DNA of 64,000 nucleotides from Quillaja saponaria (taxonomy: Eukaryota; Streptophyta; Magnoliopsida; Fabales; Quillajaceae): contig CM055607.1 of the NCBI GenBank assembly GCA_029379385.1, positions 15,624,001 to 15,688,000 of the forward strand. Reading direction: 5' to 3'. Below are positions 1-10,142 of this stretch, piece by piece. The notes under the pieces are model-generated. The model had not been told where the DNA came from. It saw nothing but the letters and a program-made list of their open reading frames with translations, and made no database searches. Within the stretch, counting starts at the first letter, position 1; each line of letters opens with the position of its first letter. Made by a program: the position numbers and the translations under genes.

Positions 1-1580
1 TAGGAAAAACAGTATTTAGTTAATAGTTTAAATATGATAGATTATTTTTAGCACCACATTATTTGATGTGAATAGTAAATTCTTTCCCATGAGTTGTAAG
101 AAACATCATTCAATCAAAGTTTATCTATATATTTAATTCTCCCCTAGCTTCTTTCCAACCCCATGTTCACGTCATTCCTCTTCTTTCTCATTTCCCTATT
201 TCCCCTGACATGTCCTATTCATATCTAGACGTATGAATTGATTTAAATAATTTTTACAAAGTATACTCTTGTTTTTTGCTTCTCTAAATCACCAAATAAG
301 ATATCTTTTATAGTAGTTTCCTTCCTCTTCTCGCTCTTCTCTAACATTTGGTACATTGCTCAATATATATATATATATATAATCTTACTCTTATTTTTTA
401 TTGTTAATGTAGTAACTCTCACATTAATAACATAACAATAAAATTTCACAATACATATAAATAGATGAGTCTCTCCTCTTATCACTAATTGATTAATTTT
501 GAATGATGTCTTAAATAATCTGTATTATTATAATTTTAAATTTCAACTTAAATTTTTAATGTTTAAAAATTAAAAATGGATTATGATAACCATTATTCTT
601 TATAAGCAACAACAATACCAAGCTGATCACAACAATTATCTCCTTTACTAATATATCAAAGCATGAAATTTTGATAAAAAAACTTAAATGCATTGAGTAT
701 GAAAGAAAATATGTCAATTTAGAAAAGTGATAATTGTATTATTTAAATCCTTTAAAACATTTTGGGCTCATATTAAGCCTATACAATATATAAGACATCT
801 ATATTGTATTGTGTTTGGTTGTATTAAGATAACAAATTGACATGATAGGATAAAAATATACTGTCAATTGTTAGGAAAAATATGTGGTAGGATAATTTTT
901 TTAATTTTTGATAAAGTTAACCCTGTAATCTATTTATTGTTTAGGACTTGAAATAAAATAAAATAATAATAATAATAATAATAGATTACACACAAAAAAT
1001 GAAATTTTCATATCCATATTTAGTAGTTTTTTTTTTCTTTTCTAAATCCATTTTATATTAACCCAAAATTACATAATCATCAATATTCAAATGTCAAACA
1101 AAAACATATAATGCATCACCAAAAATAGATTATCCGACATGATCTATAACACTGAATAATACTCCAAAATAAATTAAAGTGCATGATTCAAACCACATCA
1201 TCAATGTGATCTAAACCATTACATTCGTAATTACTCCTAGCACATAACATGGCAGAAATTACAGAAGAATTAAAATTGTAAACAATAAATACTCTGCATT
1301 TTCTTTAGCCGAAGAGGACAAAAGAAAAATGTCAACAGCCCGCTATGGTCAACTTATATATTGCAGGCCGACACCTTGCTTCTCCCTTCCACTATAATAT
1401 GCTTATGTATTATCAGTCTCCTCAGTTAGTATTATTTCTTAATAATACTACATATGATCGATGTTCTCTTTTTGAATTTTTAATGAGATAATATAGACAT
1501 AACACAAATTTGATGTTCTGTTTTTGAAATTTGTAACGAGATACACAAATCTAAATTAGAGAGACAATTAATCTAATATA
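1..1580. other. AT-rich intergenic DNA, no gene seen
   Basis: No reading frame here resembles a known protein. The stretch holds only low-complexity sequence, including an (AT)9 microsatellite at 363-380 and a seven-unit AAT microsatellite at about 962-982. Confidence 0.7.
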
Positions 1581-2526
1581 GGGTGTGTTTGGTATAGTGA
1601 CCAGGTAAAGATCATGATCAAAAAGACCTGATACAGTTCTGTTTTAAAAGTATTGTCTGTTTGGATGATCTAAAAACCATAGCTGAGATCATGGTCAGAG
1701 ATGACATTTAAATTGTTTTGTTTACAAATTAATTAAGCTGATTTATTTTTCATTCAGTTTTGATATTTAGTTGAAAATAAATTTATTTTTAATTCAAATT
1801 TTATTTTTAATTGAGTTTAAATGTAAAAATTGTAAATAACAAACTGAATTAAAAATTATAGTAATTATTAATTTAGTTTTGAGGTTTAATTGAAATTAGA
1901 CTAGTTATTTCCACACAAATAAATTTTATTTTAAAAAAAATTAAAATTGAATTATTTCTACACATTTGGGAGTATTGGAGGAATAAGAGTGAATTTTAAA
2001 AAGAAAGTAAATGACAAAAAAGCAATAAAAATTTTCAAGAATAACAAGTTGGATGGATAAGATTAAAAGTTTCGAAAAAAAATTATAAGGGTAATAAGTT
2101 GGGGGATAAGGTTGAAATTTCAATAAAAATTAAAGACAAAAAAGATTAAGAAAGTTTAGAGTAACAAGTCGGAGGGAGGGACAAAGTAAAAAAAAAAATA
2201 TTTAAAGAATACAAAATTTGGACTGTTGGGCTTCTAATTTTTCTAATTGGGCCAAGGACAAGGTTGAAATAATTGAAAAGGAGGGATGGCAGTTTTGGTT
2301 TTTCAGGTTGGGACAAGGTTGATATTTTTTGAAAAAGAGCAAGGGCAAAAAAATAATAAAAAATCAAGCCCTGTGTCGCCGCCCTAAAGTTCAATTTTTG
2401 CAGCTTATTAGATGCTGCTCAAGGGCTGCCTGGGATGTAGGACGAGCCAACCCAAACGGGCTACGGCAAGGCCCCAGTGGCCCATAGGCAGTGAAAGGTG
2501 TTGCGGATGGCATACCAAACAGGGCC
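1581..2526. mobile_element. possible MITE (PIF/Harbinger-like termini)
   Basis: The left end GGGTGTGTTTGGTAT (1581-1595) is approximately matched in inverted orientation by ATACCAAACAGGGCC (2512-2526). The trinucleotide ATA flanks both ends and could be a 3-bp target duplication. The interior is AT-rich and has no coding potential. Ends of this type are common in plant MITEs. The repeats are short and the duplication is only three bases, so this call is tentative. Confidence 0.3.
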
Positions 2527-2540
2527 ATAAAGTGGTAGTT

Positions 2541-2638
2541 GGAGATGGCAAGGATTTTGGGATTGATCACCGGTGCACGTCAGATGAAAGGAGATGGCAA
2601 GGATTTTGGGATTGATCACCAGTGCACGTCAGATGAAA
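2541..2638 (+). repeat. 49-bp tandem duplication, two copies
   Basis: The 49-bp unit at 2541-2589 is repeated immediately at 2590-2638 with a single A/G difference. The short open frame across it (2412-2615) is an accident of this GC-richer patch and is not proposed as a gene. Confidence 0.85.
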
Positions 2639-2857
2639 GGAGAAGATAGGTGATAGAGATGGAGAGACGGTGGCCATGAGGACTAAGTGCTAAGATGAAT
2701 TGGGGTATCGAATGGAAGTAAGGTGTTGTAGGTAACTAGTATAAATAGCCTTTTAGGTGTTTAATCGTTTACATGATTATGTTATCCTTCCCCACCCAGG
2801 ATAGTGTATTACAATATGGAATTATATAAGAATGCTCAACATATAATATAAATTTAT

Positions 2858-2890
2858 ATTAACATTAGAATAATAAATTCTAATGTTAAT
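2858..2890. repeat. hairpin at the left EPRV-1 boundary
   Basis: Arms of 13 bp (2858-2870 and 2878-2890) flank a 7-nt loop. The right viral copy shares the sequence only from the position matching 2866 onward. The outer arm is therefore foreign to the virus and looks like fold-back copying at the integration junction. Confidence 0.7.
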
Positions 2891-4856
2891 TTTCCCATAT
2901 TTCCAGGATCTAATAGTTCTTCAAAAAATGAAGAATTTAATACTATAATTGTATCTCAGTTATTAATTGGAGAAAATGAAGACATCATTTTTTCTCATCA
3001 AAACAAAAAGAAATATAATTATGTTTTAGGTAATTTTAATTTTTCAGGATATAAACCGTATCAATTAAATGTTTTAATTGACTACAGGTGCTACCACAAG
3101 TACTTGTAGAATTAATGCTTTACCTATAGAAAAATGGGTAATCATGAAACATCCAATTTTAGCTAAAGGAATAGATGGCAGAGAAACTGTTATCGAATAC
3201 AAAGCTAAAAATATTCCAATATGGTTAGGAAATAAAAAATTTCTTATACCAAAAATATTATGTTTTCCTTTAATGCATGGTGACATGTTATTAGGAAATA
3301 ATTTTTTACAGAAATATTTTCCTTTAAAATTAGATAATAATTGTCTAGAATTATTTCTGAATAATTCTAGAATACCTATACCTATACTTGTAGAACATAA
3401 GTATAGATGTGACAAAGGATTTGAACCTTTTAAAAAGAAAGGAGACATTCAGACCTTAGAAACTTCACATTGGTTATACAAACAGTTAGAACCAAACTTT
3501 AGTGAAGACTCTTTAAAACTATGGGAAAGAAATCCTAGATATTGTAGTCTAAGATTAAACGATCCCAACAAGATAATTAGAGTCAAACCAATGGTCTATA
3601 CTAAACAGGATATAGACGAGTTTAAAATTCAAATCAAAGAACTAATAGATAAAGGATTAATAGAGTCCGCTACTAGTCCTCATTCTAGTCCAGCTTTTAT
3701 GGTAAGAAACCACTCTGAAATAAAAAGAGAGAAAGCTAGGATGTTCATCAACTACAAGAGATTAAATCAAAATCTTGAATTTGATGGTTATTTTATTCCC
3801 AGAAAGGATGTTCTGATTAATCAAATTAGACATGCTAAATTTTTCAGTAAATTTGATTGTAAATCAGGTTTTTGGCAGATAAAGCTGACAGAAGAGTCAA
3901 AGCCATTAACAACATTTAGTGCTCCATATGGACATTACCAATGGACCGTCATGCCCTTCGGTTTATGTAATGCTCCACAGATATTCCAAAGATGGATGGA
4001 CAAACTCTTTAAAGACATTAAAGATTTTTGTCTAGTATATATAGATGATGTTCTTGTCTTTTCTAAAACAGAAAAAGAACATAGAACTCATTTAGAAATA
4101 GTAAGAGATATTTTCATAAACAATGGAATTATCTTGAGTTCTAAAAAGATAGAAATAGAAAAACAAGAAATAGAGTTCTTAGGATTAAAGCTAAGTCCTA
4201 ATGGAATTCAATTACAAGATCATATTCTTGTAAAAATCAAAGATTTTCCTAATCAAATTGTAGACAAAAAACAGCTACAAAGTTTATTAGGAATCTTAAA
4301 TTATGGAAGAAATTTCATAAAGGATTTATCCAAAAAGGAAAAACCTTTATTACAGAAACTCAAAAAGAATAAACAATTCTTTTGGGAAGAAAGTGATACT
4401 TTAATAATTAAGTCTATAAAGGATGAGATAAAAAATCTCCCTTCAGTTTATTTTCCTAAACAAGATGATAAACTAATTTTAGAAACTGATGCCAGTGAAG
4501 AACATTGGGGAGCAGTATTAAAAGCAATAGTAAATAAAGAAGAAAAAATTTGTGGCTATAATTCAGGAAAATTTAAGCCCAATGAAATTAATTATATTAT
4601 TTACGAAAAAGAACTCTTAGACATAAAAAATGGTATAAAGAGATTTCATATTTTTCTTGCACCAGAAAAATTTCTTATTCGTACTGATAATCAATCAGTT
4701 ATGAATTTTTTAAAATCAAGAAAAGGAGAAGAGAATCCAAGAAGGATTCGATGGTATAATTATATTTGTCAATATTCTTTTGATATAGAATATATCAAAG
4801 GTAACAAAAATTTTCTTGCAGATTTTCTTAGCAGGAATGAACCAGAAAAAGGATAA
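2866..4856 (+). pseudogene. EPRV-1 left copy: protease-reverse transcriptase-RNase H
   Basis: Viral polymerase polyprotein, left copy. Upstream of 3083 the protease part reads in one frame; the RT frame is open from 3078 to 4856 (592 codons). An extra T at 3083 falls inside the aspartic-protease active-site codons, which are intact in the right copy, and separates the protease N-terminus from RT. RT motifs are complete: KFDCKSGFWQIKL near residue 260, MPFGLCNAPQIF near 290, and YIDD at residues 321-324 (4038-4049). The RNase H acidic residues are present: Asp 471 (ETDASEEHWG), Glu 510/512 (YEKELL) and Asp 537 (RTDNQS). The C-terminus LADFLSR overlaps the start of ORF4. The protein differs from the right copy at about eight residues out of 570. 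In a virus it would convert pregenomic RNA to DNA; here it is a broken relic. Confidence 0.9.
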
Positions 4857-6327
4857 AGGAAAAAAGCCTTTATTCGAATCCACAGGAGAATGGACAACTG
4901 TCAAGCCAAAGGCAAGGAGCAATCCTAAACCAGGACAATCCTCCAGTGCTAACAGGAATCCTAAACAAGGACAGTCCATAAACAGACAAGCCACACCTGT
5001 CAATGAAATTATGCAGCCAGCATATTTCAGGTATAGTCCTCAATCTATGTATAGTAGACCACTATACATACAACCTCCTCAAATACCATACCAGCCTCCA
5101 CCATATACACAATACTCACAAAACCCGTTGAGTCAACCACTGACCTATTCACAAACAGTGAAAAAGGCAGAAAAACTAGTCATTCAAGAAAAGAAAGAAG
5201 AAACTAAACAGGTTTCAGATTTCTATAACCCAGGCTTACCAGAAAACCTTTATGAACTGTTAAATGGAGTATGGAAATCCCATATTCTAGAGAAAAAATC
5301 AGTTTTCAGGAAATACATGGGAAAGCTTGTCGAAGAATTAGTTAATCAAGCTAATATCTTCAAAAACTTTAAATTTCTTACTAAAAAAGTATTAAAAGAA
5401 GTTAATTGGGACAAGAATGTTAATTTTGAACAAATTAACACTATTCTCGAGTTATCTGAATTATTGGGAAGTCAAACAGACGATGATCCAGTATTTCAAA
5501 AAGTCAAGAGAATTAGTCTCTACGAAAAAGCCAAGATGATTCTCCCAACAGAATTATCTTTCAAAATTATCACTAGCATAGACAATGCTCATCATTTCAA
5601 ATTAATGGAAAAATTAGAACAATTTTCCTTTAATATTCATATACCTTATGAATATTGGAATATTAACATTCCAAAATTATCTTTCAGTCCTTATGACAGT
5701 CTTGACATAGAAAGTGTTGAGATGGGTTTCGTAGGAACCATTATCCTAGAAAAGGATAAGTTTGAAAAACTCTCAGGTTTAAGTTCTTTTCTCAAAACCA
5801 TGATTCTCTACTCCATCATGGAAGATGAGTCAAGATCCATGTACACCCTATCCATAACCAGTATGATGGGATATTTTCAGAGAGAAAAATTATATCAACC
5901 CTTTCAAATCTATGATCTAAGCAAGACATTAGATTCTGATTTTGACCTTTCAGAAGAAGATCAAACTCTGTTAGTCAGACAGACTATAACAGGAGATCAA
6001 TATTATACAAAATGTCTCGGTCAACTTGTCAGAAAGGCAGACTTCATTTTAAGTGAAGATTTCTTTAAAATCTCAGATGGAAAAAGAATCTTTACTACAA
6101 CTCTTCCAGTTCAGTACAATAGATCCCAAGATCAGATCGACCTTTGTGATCAAATTCTCAGAAAAATCAGACTCTTTGAGGTAGAAGGCCCTGAAGACCT
6201 TATTTCTGATGCAGAGATGGATTTCAGTTTTGCAAATATAGCAAACAGTGCTTGTAGCAGGAGTGATGGTGCCAACACGTATGACAGTGTTACAAATCAT
6301 AACATTGAAAACATGATGGAACCATGA
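4837..6327 (+). CDS. EPRV-1 ORF4, inclusion-body/transactivator-position protein
   Basis: An open frame of about 496 codons from the methionine at 4837; the frame is open from 4816. It overlaps the end of the RNase H frame by roughly 20-40 nt in a different phase, an overlap typical of compact pararetrovirus genomes. The N-terminus is basic and rich in Lys, Pro, Gln and Tyr (for example GKKPLFESTGEWTTVKPK), and then becomes a mixed helical region. In cavemoviruses and solendoviruses the frame after the polymerase encodes the inclusion-body/translation-transactivator protein. I assign the role by position and do not recognise a domain by sequence. It is the only EPRV-1 gene present in full without an obvious lesion. 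The right copy keeps only its first ~130 nt (10031-10162). Confidence 0.6.
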   Translation: MNQKKDKGKKPLFESTGEWTTVKPKARSNPKPGQSSSANRNPKQGQSINRQATPVNEIMQPAYFRYSPQSMYSRPLYIQPPQIPYQPPPYTQYSQNPLSQPLTYSQTVKKAEKLVIQEKKEETKQVSDFYNPGLPENLYELLNGVWKSHILEKKSVFRKYMGKLVEELVNQANIFKNFKFLTKKVLKEVNWDKNVNFEQINTILELSELLGSQTDDDPVFQKVKRISLYEKAKMILPTELSFKIITSIDNAHHFKLMEKLEQFSFNIHIPYEYWNINIPKLSFSPYDSLDIESVEMGFVGTIILEKDKFEKLSGLSSFLKTMILYSIMEDESRSMYTLSITSMMGYFQREKLYQPFQIYDLSKTLDSDFDLSEEDQTLLVRQTITGDQYYTKCLGQLVRKADFILSEDFFKISDGKRIFTTTLPVQYNRSQDQIDLCDQILRKIRLFEVEGPEDLISDAEMDFSFANIANSACSRSDGANTYDSVTNHNIENMMEP

Positions 6328-6594
6328 CAGAGACATCTCCACCACCGAAAGCTGAAATGTCGTTTTCTGAAAAGACAGAAAGTTGATGAGTCAGCATTCC
6401 AACAACCGAAAGATGGCAAGTCATTATCTGAAAACAACAGGCAGATGGCAGGTCATTTTTAAGATAAAGACACCTCAGCTAAAGAGATAATGCATATCCA
6501 ACTTTAGCTAAAGTAATCTGCTTTACAAGCAAATAAAGTAGATTCTTCCTCATCTCTTTACCTAATGTAATGATGATGTTTGTTAGAATTTTCC

Positions 6595-6602
6595 TATAAA
6601 TA
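6595..6602 (+). promoter_or_regulatory. TATA box of EPRV-1
   Basis: TATAAATA at 6595-6602 lies about 130 nt upstream of the primer-binding site, as expected for a pararetrovirus pregenomic RNA promoter. Transcription would start around 6625-6635. Confidence 0.65.
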
Positions 6603-6724
6603 AGCTGAAGCTTAGGCATTAGAGATCATCTTACATTTTCCAATCTTCTTGTATCTTAGAATTCTCTCCTTCACCATCTTGTATACACCTTATCCTCCTT
6701 CCTTCCGCAGCTCGGTTGGTTAAA

Positions 6725-6736
6725 TGGTATCAGAGC
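6725..6736 (+). other. tRNA-Met primer-binding site of EPRV-1
   Basis: TGGTATCAGAGC is the conserved plant pararetrovirus minus-strand primer site, complementary to the 3' end of initiator tRNA-Met. It lies in the intergenic leader, which fixes the origin of the viral map. Confidence 0.9.
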
Positions 6737-7019
6737 TTTTGTAACCAACAAAGCTTGTAGTAGTTTGTACCAGTAGCTTGTACCAGTGACAATTGCTATT
6801 CAGTTAATATAAGTGTGAAGCTATTTCTGTAAGTTTTCTTGTATCTCTTTTCTATTATTGCTTACTGTTTTACATTTCTGGCTGATTAAAATCCTATATG
6901 CTTTGGGATAAGTAACTTCTGTTTGGGTATTGTTGGCCGTAGATAGGCTATTGTTAACCTTTTTGTTGAAGTGAAATTTGTATCCCTAGAGAGGTCTTAG
7001 GAACCATAATCTGTCCAGC

Positions 7020-7757
7020 ATGGAACATGTTAAGTGCATAATAGGAGAAGATCACAAAGAAAAACTTTATGATCATAGTCTTCATATAGATATTACTGAA
7101 GAAAAATCTGTCAATAATATAAGTAGGGTATTAAATTCGCTAGTAGATTTGTCTATGTTTAATTTTGAAAAAATTAACAAAAAACAAGAAAAAATATTAG
7201 AATGTATTAATGAACCCCCTATTCATGTTCAGCAAGATCATGAAATCCCTAGGTTATATTATGGTACTGAAATATGTACTTTAAAAGAAAAAGTAAAACC
7301 TAAGAAAAACTCTAAACAAGAGTTTGAAGCTATAAAAGAAATTATAGAATATTGGAAAGGTCGTTATATCAAAGAACCTGATATAACAGAAAGAAACAAA
7401 TTAGTAAGTATGATGCAAGACTTATTTGTTCAGAACGAACATTTAATGAAGCAACATAATTATGAAATAGTATTAAATGATGATAGTGATTCTAGTCCAG
7501 AGTCAATTACATCTGAAAACATAATCACACTAAGTGATGATTCAGACACCTCTGATAATGAAAAAATATTTTCAGAAAAATCTGAATTAAAAGGTAAAAG
7601 AAAGGTTGAAGAACCAGATCATTTTGATCTAGATTCTGAAACAAAAGTCTATTCTCAAACAGAGATAGATGAATTAAAAGAAGAAGATGATAGAAAAGCA
7701 TCAACCTCTGAAATACCTACAGTCTCTAGAAAAGATGACTTAAATAAACATCAACTA
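7020..7757 (+). pseudogene. EPRV-1 CP-MP polyprotein, N-terminal fragment (left copy)
   Basis: ATG at 7020 opens about 245 codons, which end in unrelated sequence at the inversion breakpoint. The protein is acidic in its centre (DDSDSSPES, LSDDSDTSDNEK), like the acidic N-terminal arm of caulimovirid capsid proteins. From 7112 onward it is repeated antisense at 10033 down to 9391 with few differences. The remainder of the capsid, the zinc knuckle and the movement domain are absent in this orientation. Confidence 0.8.
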
Positions 7758-7781
7758 CTTCCTCATCTCTAGTTGATGTTT
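7746..7781. repeat. hairpin at the EPRV-1 inversion breakpoint
   Basis: Perfect 12-bp arms AAACATCAACTA (7746-7757) and TAGTTGATGTTT (7770-7781) enclose a 12-nt loop. The sense CP fragment ends in the left arm and the antisense MP frame begins after the right arm. A short hairpin exactly at the strand flip suggests fold-back template switching. Confidence 0.85.
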
Positions 7782-8494
7782 GGGGATAGATTGGTTAACT
7801 CATAGATGGATTTCCATTTTATGACTAAATCATTACTGGTTTCTATCATTCCTATATTCTTAGTTTGAATTCTAAGTTTTAAAGAATTCTGAATATTAGG
7901 GTCATTGATAGATATAAAATAATTTGGCTTTATTTTAAACCAAACTACTCCTGTGACTAGATTAGATTGTATTCCTCCTATGAGGGCTTTCATAGGGTCA
8001 TTTAATCTATTGTCGTACAGGATAACTAATATAGGGGTATCTATTCCTTGACGAAATAATGCCTTTATTTCTATCTGGATTATCCCTATATAGATATATC
8101 TAATCTTAGGAAACTTTTTCTTAAGTCTCTTAAGTTTTTCTAAGTCAAATATGTTTAATTCGACTGATCCTTCTTCTGAGGCTTTAGCAGTAGTATTACC
8201 TGAGAACTGCTCAAAATGTCTAGCACTCCAGAAGTTGAATTTAGATATCCTATAGATTTCTTCCTTTGTAGGATTTCTTATCCTTAAAGAAGATTCTTCT
8301 ATCTGCATATCTTCTTTTATTATATCTCCTAATTTTGTAACCTGCTGTTCAATATTAGGGACTTCCTGAAACATGAAAGAAAATTCTGACTCACTATCTG
8401 AACTTTCTTCTTCACTAATTATTTCATATAAGATAGACTCGTTATCAGAGATATCTTCTCCATAACAGATTTCTAACTTATTAGCTTCTAGCAT
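7769..8494 (-). pseudogene. EPRV-1 movement protein domain
   Basis: The minus-strand frame is continuous with the zinc knuckle of CP upstream, so CP and MP belong to one polyprotein. The 30K-superfamily movement region is recognisable in its second half: RYIYIGIIQIEIKALF, then GIDTPILVILYDNRL, then ALIGGIQSNLVTG. The Asp in LYDNR is the likely signature aspartate. In a virus it would form tubules or enlarge plasmodesmata for cell-to-cell spread. The first ~70 residues are acidic. The stop at 7769-7771 is supplied by the breakpoint hairpin, so the C-terminus is artificial. Confidence 0.75.
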
Positions 8495-10033
8495 CTTAAT
8501 AATTTTCTTTCCACTTTTTCCTTTATTAGGACATTGTGGGGCATAATGACCTGCTTCATTACAGATGTAACACTTACAACCTTTTCTAGGTTTCCAGGTG
8601 TTTTGTCTTCTAACATATTTTTATGTGACTTAAACTTACGTGGAGATTTTTTCTTCCATTTTTTCCAAGTAAACCTTTTTGATTTTGACTTGTGTTGTTT
8701 AACCTTGTCACATCCAAATTCCCAATCGTCTTTGAGAATCCTGGTGCAGTATCTGTCACCTACTTGCTTTTTGACTTGTTTAGTCGCCTTAGCTGTGAGA
8801 CAGTGATCTAAGACCTGCCTTATAGCATACTTAACTCTATTACCTAGAGTGTCTTCTCCATTAGTTTTTTCTAAAAAAGGAGTATATGTGTTATTACACA
8901 ATTCATCCCATGGAGGAGGTAACTTATGAAAATACTGATTAAGCCAAAACTCTGACTCAATAGCATCTAACTTATGATAATATTTTTGAAATTGTTTAGA
9001 GAATTTTTCTAATTCCCTTATATCACACAATTTTATTTTAGTCAAAGTATAGTTTACTTCTGACTTTAAATTTTGAGGATCCATATATCTACAAAATTCT
9101 TTCTTGATTATATTTACGAATTCTTGTAGGATCTGATCAAAACCTTTAAAAGATTCGAGCGATCCTTTCTTCTGGGTTATTCCTTTTATAGAATTTTTCC
9201 ATTTTCTTAAAAATTGCAAAGTGTCTCCTTGCAATGTTCCTGCTATAAAGTCTAAAAAATTTTCTTTAGACTAAGAGGTTTTATAATTTGTTATTACTAT
9301 GGACAATGACTGTACCCATTCATCTATGATTTTCTCGTAGTCTTTTATAGGAATATTTGTTAAATCCAAATATGTCCCATGGACTGCTACATTTTGTTTA
9401 TTTAAGTCATCTTTTCTAGAGACTGTAGGTATTTCAGAGGTTGATGCTTTTTTATCATTTTCTTCTTTTAATTCATCTATCTCTGTTTGAGAATAGACTT
9501 TTGTTTCAGAATCTAGATCAAAATGATCTGGTTCTTCAACCTTTCTTTTACCTTTTAATTCAGATTTTTCTGAAAATGTTTTTTCATTATCAGAGGTGTC
9601 TGAATCATCACTTAGTGTGATTATGTTTTCAGATGTAATTGACTCTGGACTAGAATCACTATCATCATTTAATACTATTTCATAATTATGTTGCTTCATT
9701 AAATGTTCGTTTTGAACAAATAAGTCTTGCATCATACTTACTAATTTGTTTCTTTCTGTTATATCAGGTTCTTTGATATAACGACCTTTCTAATATTCTA
9801 TAATTTCTTTTATAGCTTCAAACTCTTGTTTAGAGTTTTTCTTAGGTTTTACTTTTTCTTTTAAAGTACATATTTCAGTACCATAATATAACCTAGGGAT
9901 TTCATGATCTTGCTGAACATGAATAGGGGGTTCATTAATACATTCTAATATTTTTTCTTGTTTTTTGTTAATTTTTTCAAAATTAAACATAGACAAATCT
10001 ACTAGCGAATTTAATACCCTACTTATACTATTG
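8495..10033 (-). pseudogene. EPRV-1 capsid protein region with CCHC zinc knuckle (right copy)
   Basis: Capsid part of the CP-MP polyprotein. The acidic N-terminal arm (10033-9391) is followed by the conserved core with WLNQYFHKLPPPWDELC, a Lys-rich stretch, and a CCHC zinc knuckle (CYIC then H then C, 8531-8572) for RNA binding. Three lesions are visible. A TGG-to-TAG change at 9790-9792 is shown by the left copy, which has Trp. An in-frame TAG lies at 9271-9273. A one-base shift in the A-rich run near 8617-8625 throws the frame off just before the zinc knuckle. The 5' end is joined to ORF4 sequence by deletion, so there is no start codon. Confidence 0.8.
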
Positions 10034-10037
10034 TCTA
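10028..10037. other. internal deletion junction in the right EPRV-1 copy
   Basis: Read on the minus strand, viral sequence equivalent to left position about 4968 joins sequence equivalent to about 7112, with a short CAA microhomology. About 2.15 kb (most of ORF4, the promoter and the primer site) is missing from this copy compared with the left one. Confidence 0.85.
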
Positions 10038-10142
10038 GGATTCCTGTTAGCACTGGAGGATTGTCCTGGTTTAGGATTGCTCCTTGCCTTTGGCTTGACA
10101 GTTGTCCATTCTCCTGTGGATTCGAATAAAGGCTTTTTTCCT

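Larger units (their letters stand above)
6328..7019 (+). promoter_or_regulatory. EPRV-1 intergenic region with promoter and leader
   Basis: This non-coding stretch lies between the ORF4 stop and the CP start codon. It holds a TATA box (6595-6602), a primer-binding site (6725-6736) and repeated upstream blocks around GATGGCARGTCATT (6411-6460). In caulimovirids this is where pregenomic RNA starts. The right viral copy has lost the whole region by deletion, so any EPRV-1 transcription from a viral promoter must start here and run rightward into the inverted copy. Confidence 0.75.

Noticed and set aside
2412..2615. Small open frame over the 49-bp duplication
   Set aside because: No similarity to a known protein; created by a GC-rich patch and its duplication.
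3074..3448. Minus-strand frame over EPRV-1 polymerase, and its twin at 11551-11937
   Set aside because: Shadow of the RT frame on the other strand; present in both arms only because the arms are copies.
8534..8806. Plus-strand frame over the capsid zinc-knuckle region
   Set aside because: Antisense shadow of the capsid coding sequence.
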